A stretch of DNA of 64,000 nt. Source: Clostridiales bacterium COT073_COT-073 (GTDB lineage: Bacteria; Bacillota; Clostridia; Lachnospirales; Vallitaleaceae). The first letter of the stretch is position 1; every line of letters starts with the position of its first letter. Below, one piece after another: positions 62,876 to 64,000 of this stretch. The stretch is from positions 62,001 to 126,000 of the forward strand of contig RQYD01000002.1 of the NCBI GenBank assembly GCA_003858485.1, read 5' to 3'. The translations under genes were made by a program, and so were the position numbers. The notes beneath the pieces were generated by a model. The model was not told where the DNA came from, did not search any database, and saw only the letters and a list, made by a program, of their open reading frames with translations.

Positions 62876-64000
62876 TTAATTCCCTGACTTTTTCGATTCT
62901 TCCGTTTTTTCTGATTTTTCAGGTTGATCTATGCTTTCAGCCATTTCAATCAGGTCCACCCGCTTTTGCGGATAAATGGAGATCCAGGTTTTGCCGGGAT
63001 TAAGTTCAATTTCCCGGCCCTGTTCATCATAATAATGAGTAGTTTTCACATGGGAATCCTTCTTCCAGGTAATTGGGATCATTTTGCCGCGGGTAAAGAA
63101 ATAGCCTTTGCCCTGACCAATTAATTCCATATCCAGCCGGCCGGCATCATCTCCCGGAATATGCCACATTTTAACCACCTGTAAAATAATATTGGTAAAA
63201 CGCAGTTGATTACCGGTTTCCACATCAATATGCGGTTTACCGAATTGAAAACGCAAATATTCCTTCTTTTCCGGATCATAGGTAAAGTACGGTGTATCAA
63301 TATAAGAATATGGCAGCTTTAAGCTATGAATGGTTTGTCCATTTTCCAAAAGCACTTCTTTTTCCTGTGAAAAATTAAGTTTTCTGCCGGTTTCTTTATT
63401 TGGCTCAGTCCGGTATTCTTTCCTTTTCCAGCCCTCCATCACATGCTCATAACTGGTATAAGTACTGTGTGGTGCTTTACGATTCGGGTCCAAATAAAAG
63501 GCAATCAGGCTTAAATAACTGATGGAATTGACTGCCGAAATTTTCAAATTTTTTATGGCCAGTTCTCCCTGCGGTGATTGACCGGCATGAAAATACAAGG
63601 CATCATGATCTAAAGCAAAGTCTAAGAAATAATGGCGACAACTGCGAATAGGGCCAATCTTTTTATTATCAAATTCATGAAACAAAGCAAACATCCGGGT
63701 CACCCCGCCTTCTGCCAAAGTTTCATAAATAATATCCGCATCTTCGATCCCCGACTGCGGCAGGGCATAGCTGATATTACTGATCATGATTCCAACCGAC
63801 CGTCGGTTATTTAAATCTTCTTTCATTGGCAACCCGGAAAGCGGACTTTTAGGAGCACGGCGTTTTTCCTCAGCCAACCGCTTCTGTTCTTCCTCCTGCT
63901 TACGTTTTTCTTCAGCAGCCTTGGCTTCTGCTTCGGCTTTGGCCTGCGCTTCTTCAGCCAATCTCTTTTTCTCCTGGGCTTCCCGTTCCGCTTTTAGTTT
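62876..64000 (-). CDS. DUF3048 (YerB-like) protein, N-terminus beyond window
   Basis: The frame is open from 64000 to the stop at 62876, 374 codons visible; a TTG at 63961 is unlikely to be the start because coding continues upstream. The first visible 50 residues are a Lys/Glu/Ala coiled stretch. The DUF3048 core then has SPLSGLPMKEDLNNRRSVGI, EGGVTRMFALFHEF and IGPIRSCRHYFLDFALDHD, plus a C-terminal beta part with PLSYIDTPYFTY-like segments. Family proteins are surface lipoproteins of unknown role. Confidence 0.8.
   Translation of the reverse strand, partial: KLKAEREAQEKKRLAEEAQAKAEAEAKAAEEKRKQEEEQKRLAEEKRRAPKSPLSGLPMKEDLNNRRSVGIMISNISYALPQSGIEDADIIYETLAEGGVTRMFALFHEFDNKKIGPIRSCRHYFLDFALDHDALYFHAGQSPQGELAIKNLKISAVNSISYLSLIAFYLDPNRKAPHSTYTSYEHVMEGWKRKEYRTEPNKETGRKLNFSQEKEVLLENGQTIHSLKLPYSYIDTPYFTYDPEKKEYLRFQFGKPHIDVETGNQLRFTNIILQVVKMWHIPGDDAGRLDMELIGQGKGYFFTRGKMIPITWKKDSHVKTTHYYDEQGREIELNPGKTWISIYPQKRVDLIEMAESIDQPEKSEKTEESKKSGN

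Overview
The window reads as a chromosome segment of a low-to-moderate GC Gram-positive bacterium of the Clostridia type. The grounds are AGGAGG-type ribosome binding sites, canonical sigma-A promoters with short spacers, an SLH-anchored surface protein, a long Firmicutes-type SRP RNA in front of dnaX, GerM and SpoVB-like proteins, a single-chain PurL, and tRNA genes without an encoded CCA. I cannot name a genus. Most genes lie on the minus strand; both edge genes (a giant pullulanase at the left, a DUF3048 protein at the right) are cut by the window.

Layout. 1-7.5 kb: a secreted pullulanase that also carries a second, neopullulanase-like amylase domain, then an SLH surface protein. 7.9-10.4 kb (plus strand): an alpha/beta hydrolase with a possible leader peptide and a CBS-ACT (AcuB-like) protein, separated by tRNA-Val(GAC). 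10.5-16.2 kb: an N-acetylmuramic acid recycling operon, murR-murQ-murP plus a PBP4B/YfeW-like serine hydrolase, with a clear promoter and a candidate MurR operator. 16.5-21.1 kb: SRP RNA-dnaX, then rhodanese, mgsA, udk and fni. 21.4-24.1 kb: a small graveyard of mobile DNA holding a deleted metallophosphoesterase copy, a truncated phage replisome organiser, a YhcG (DUF1016) nuclease with two copies of a 19-bp palindrome, and a truncated transposase. 24.1-29.1 kb: an MBOAT acyltransferase, an internally duplicated DHHW protein and an intact metallophosphoesterase. 29.4-30.2 kb: an AraC-type regulator. 30.3-41.8 kb: the purine operon purL-E-F-M-N-H-D (purC, purB and purK are not here). 42-45.2 kb: a small membrane protein, two tRNA-Ser genes and a duplicated PII/DUF1538 pair. 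45.5-51.5 kb: tsaD, a membrane-anchored unknown, rnz, tkt, rimI and tsaB. 51.7-53.5 kb (plus): a degenerate RlmH-like protein and an AI-2E-family permease. 53.5-64 kb: holA, comEC, a GerMN protein, a two-component pair, a ComEA-like protein, a SpoVB/MurJ-like flippase, cdd and DUF3048.

The strongest unexplained structure is a family of about nine short non-coding elements (mostly 144-187 bp, up to 311 bp). They have 14-bp terminal inverted repeats (consensus CTCAACTTTCCCAC) and flanking 7-bp direct repeats, some perfect, which mark them as MITE-like insertions. They sit only between genes, repeatedly right at the end of a gene; twice the host gene's stop codon lies inside the target duplication. 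Other leads are the YhcG nuclease and its palindromes, a 507-bp deletion between 7-bp direct repeats in a duplicated phosphoesterase, and four proteins that look like internal duplications or fusions (pullulanase, DHHW, PII, DUF1538).

Calls rest on reading translated proteins and motifs by eye. No database search, fold prediction or alignment was run.
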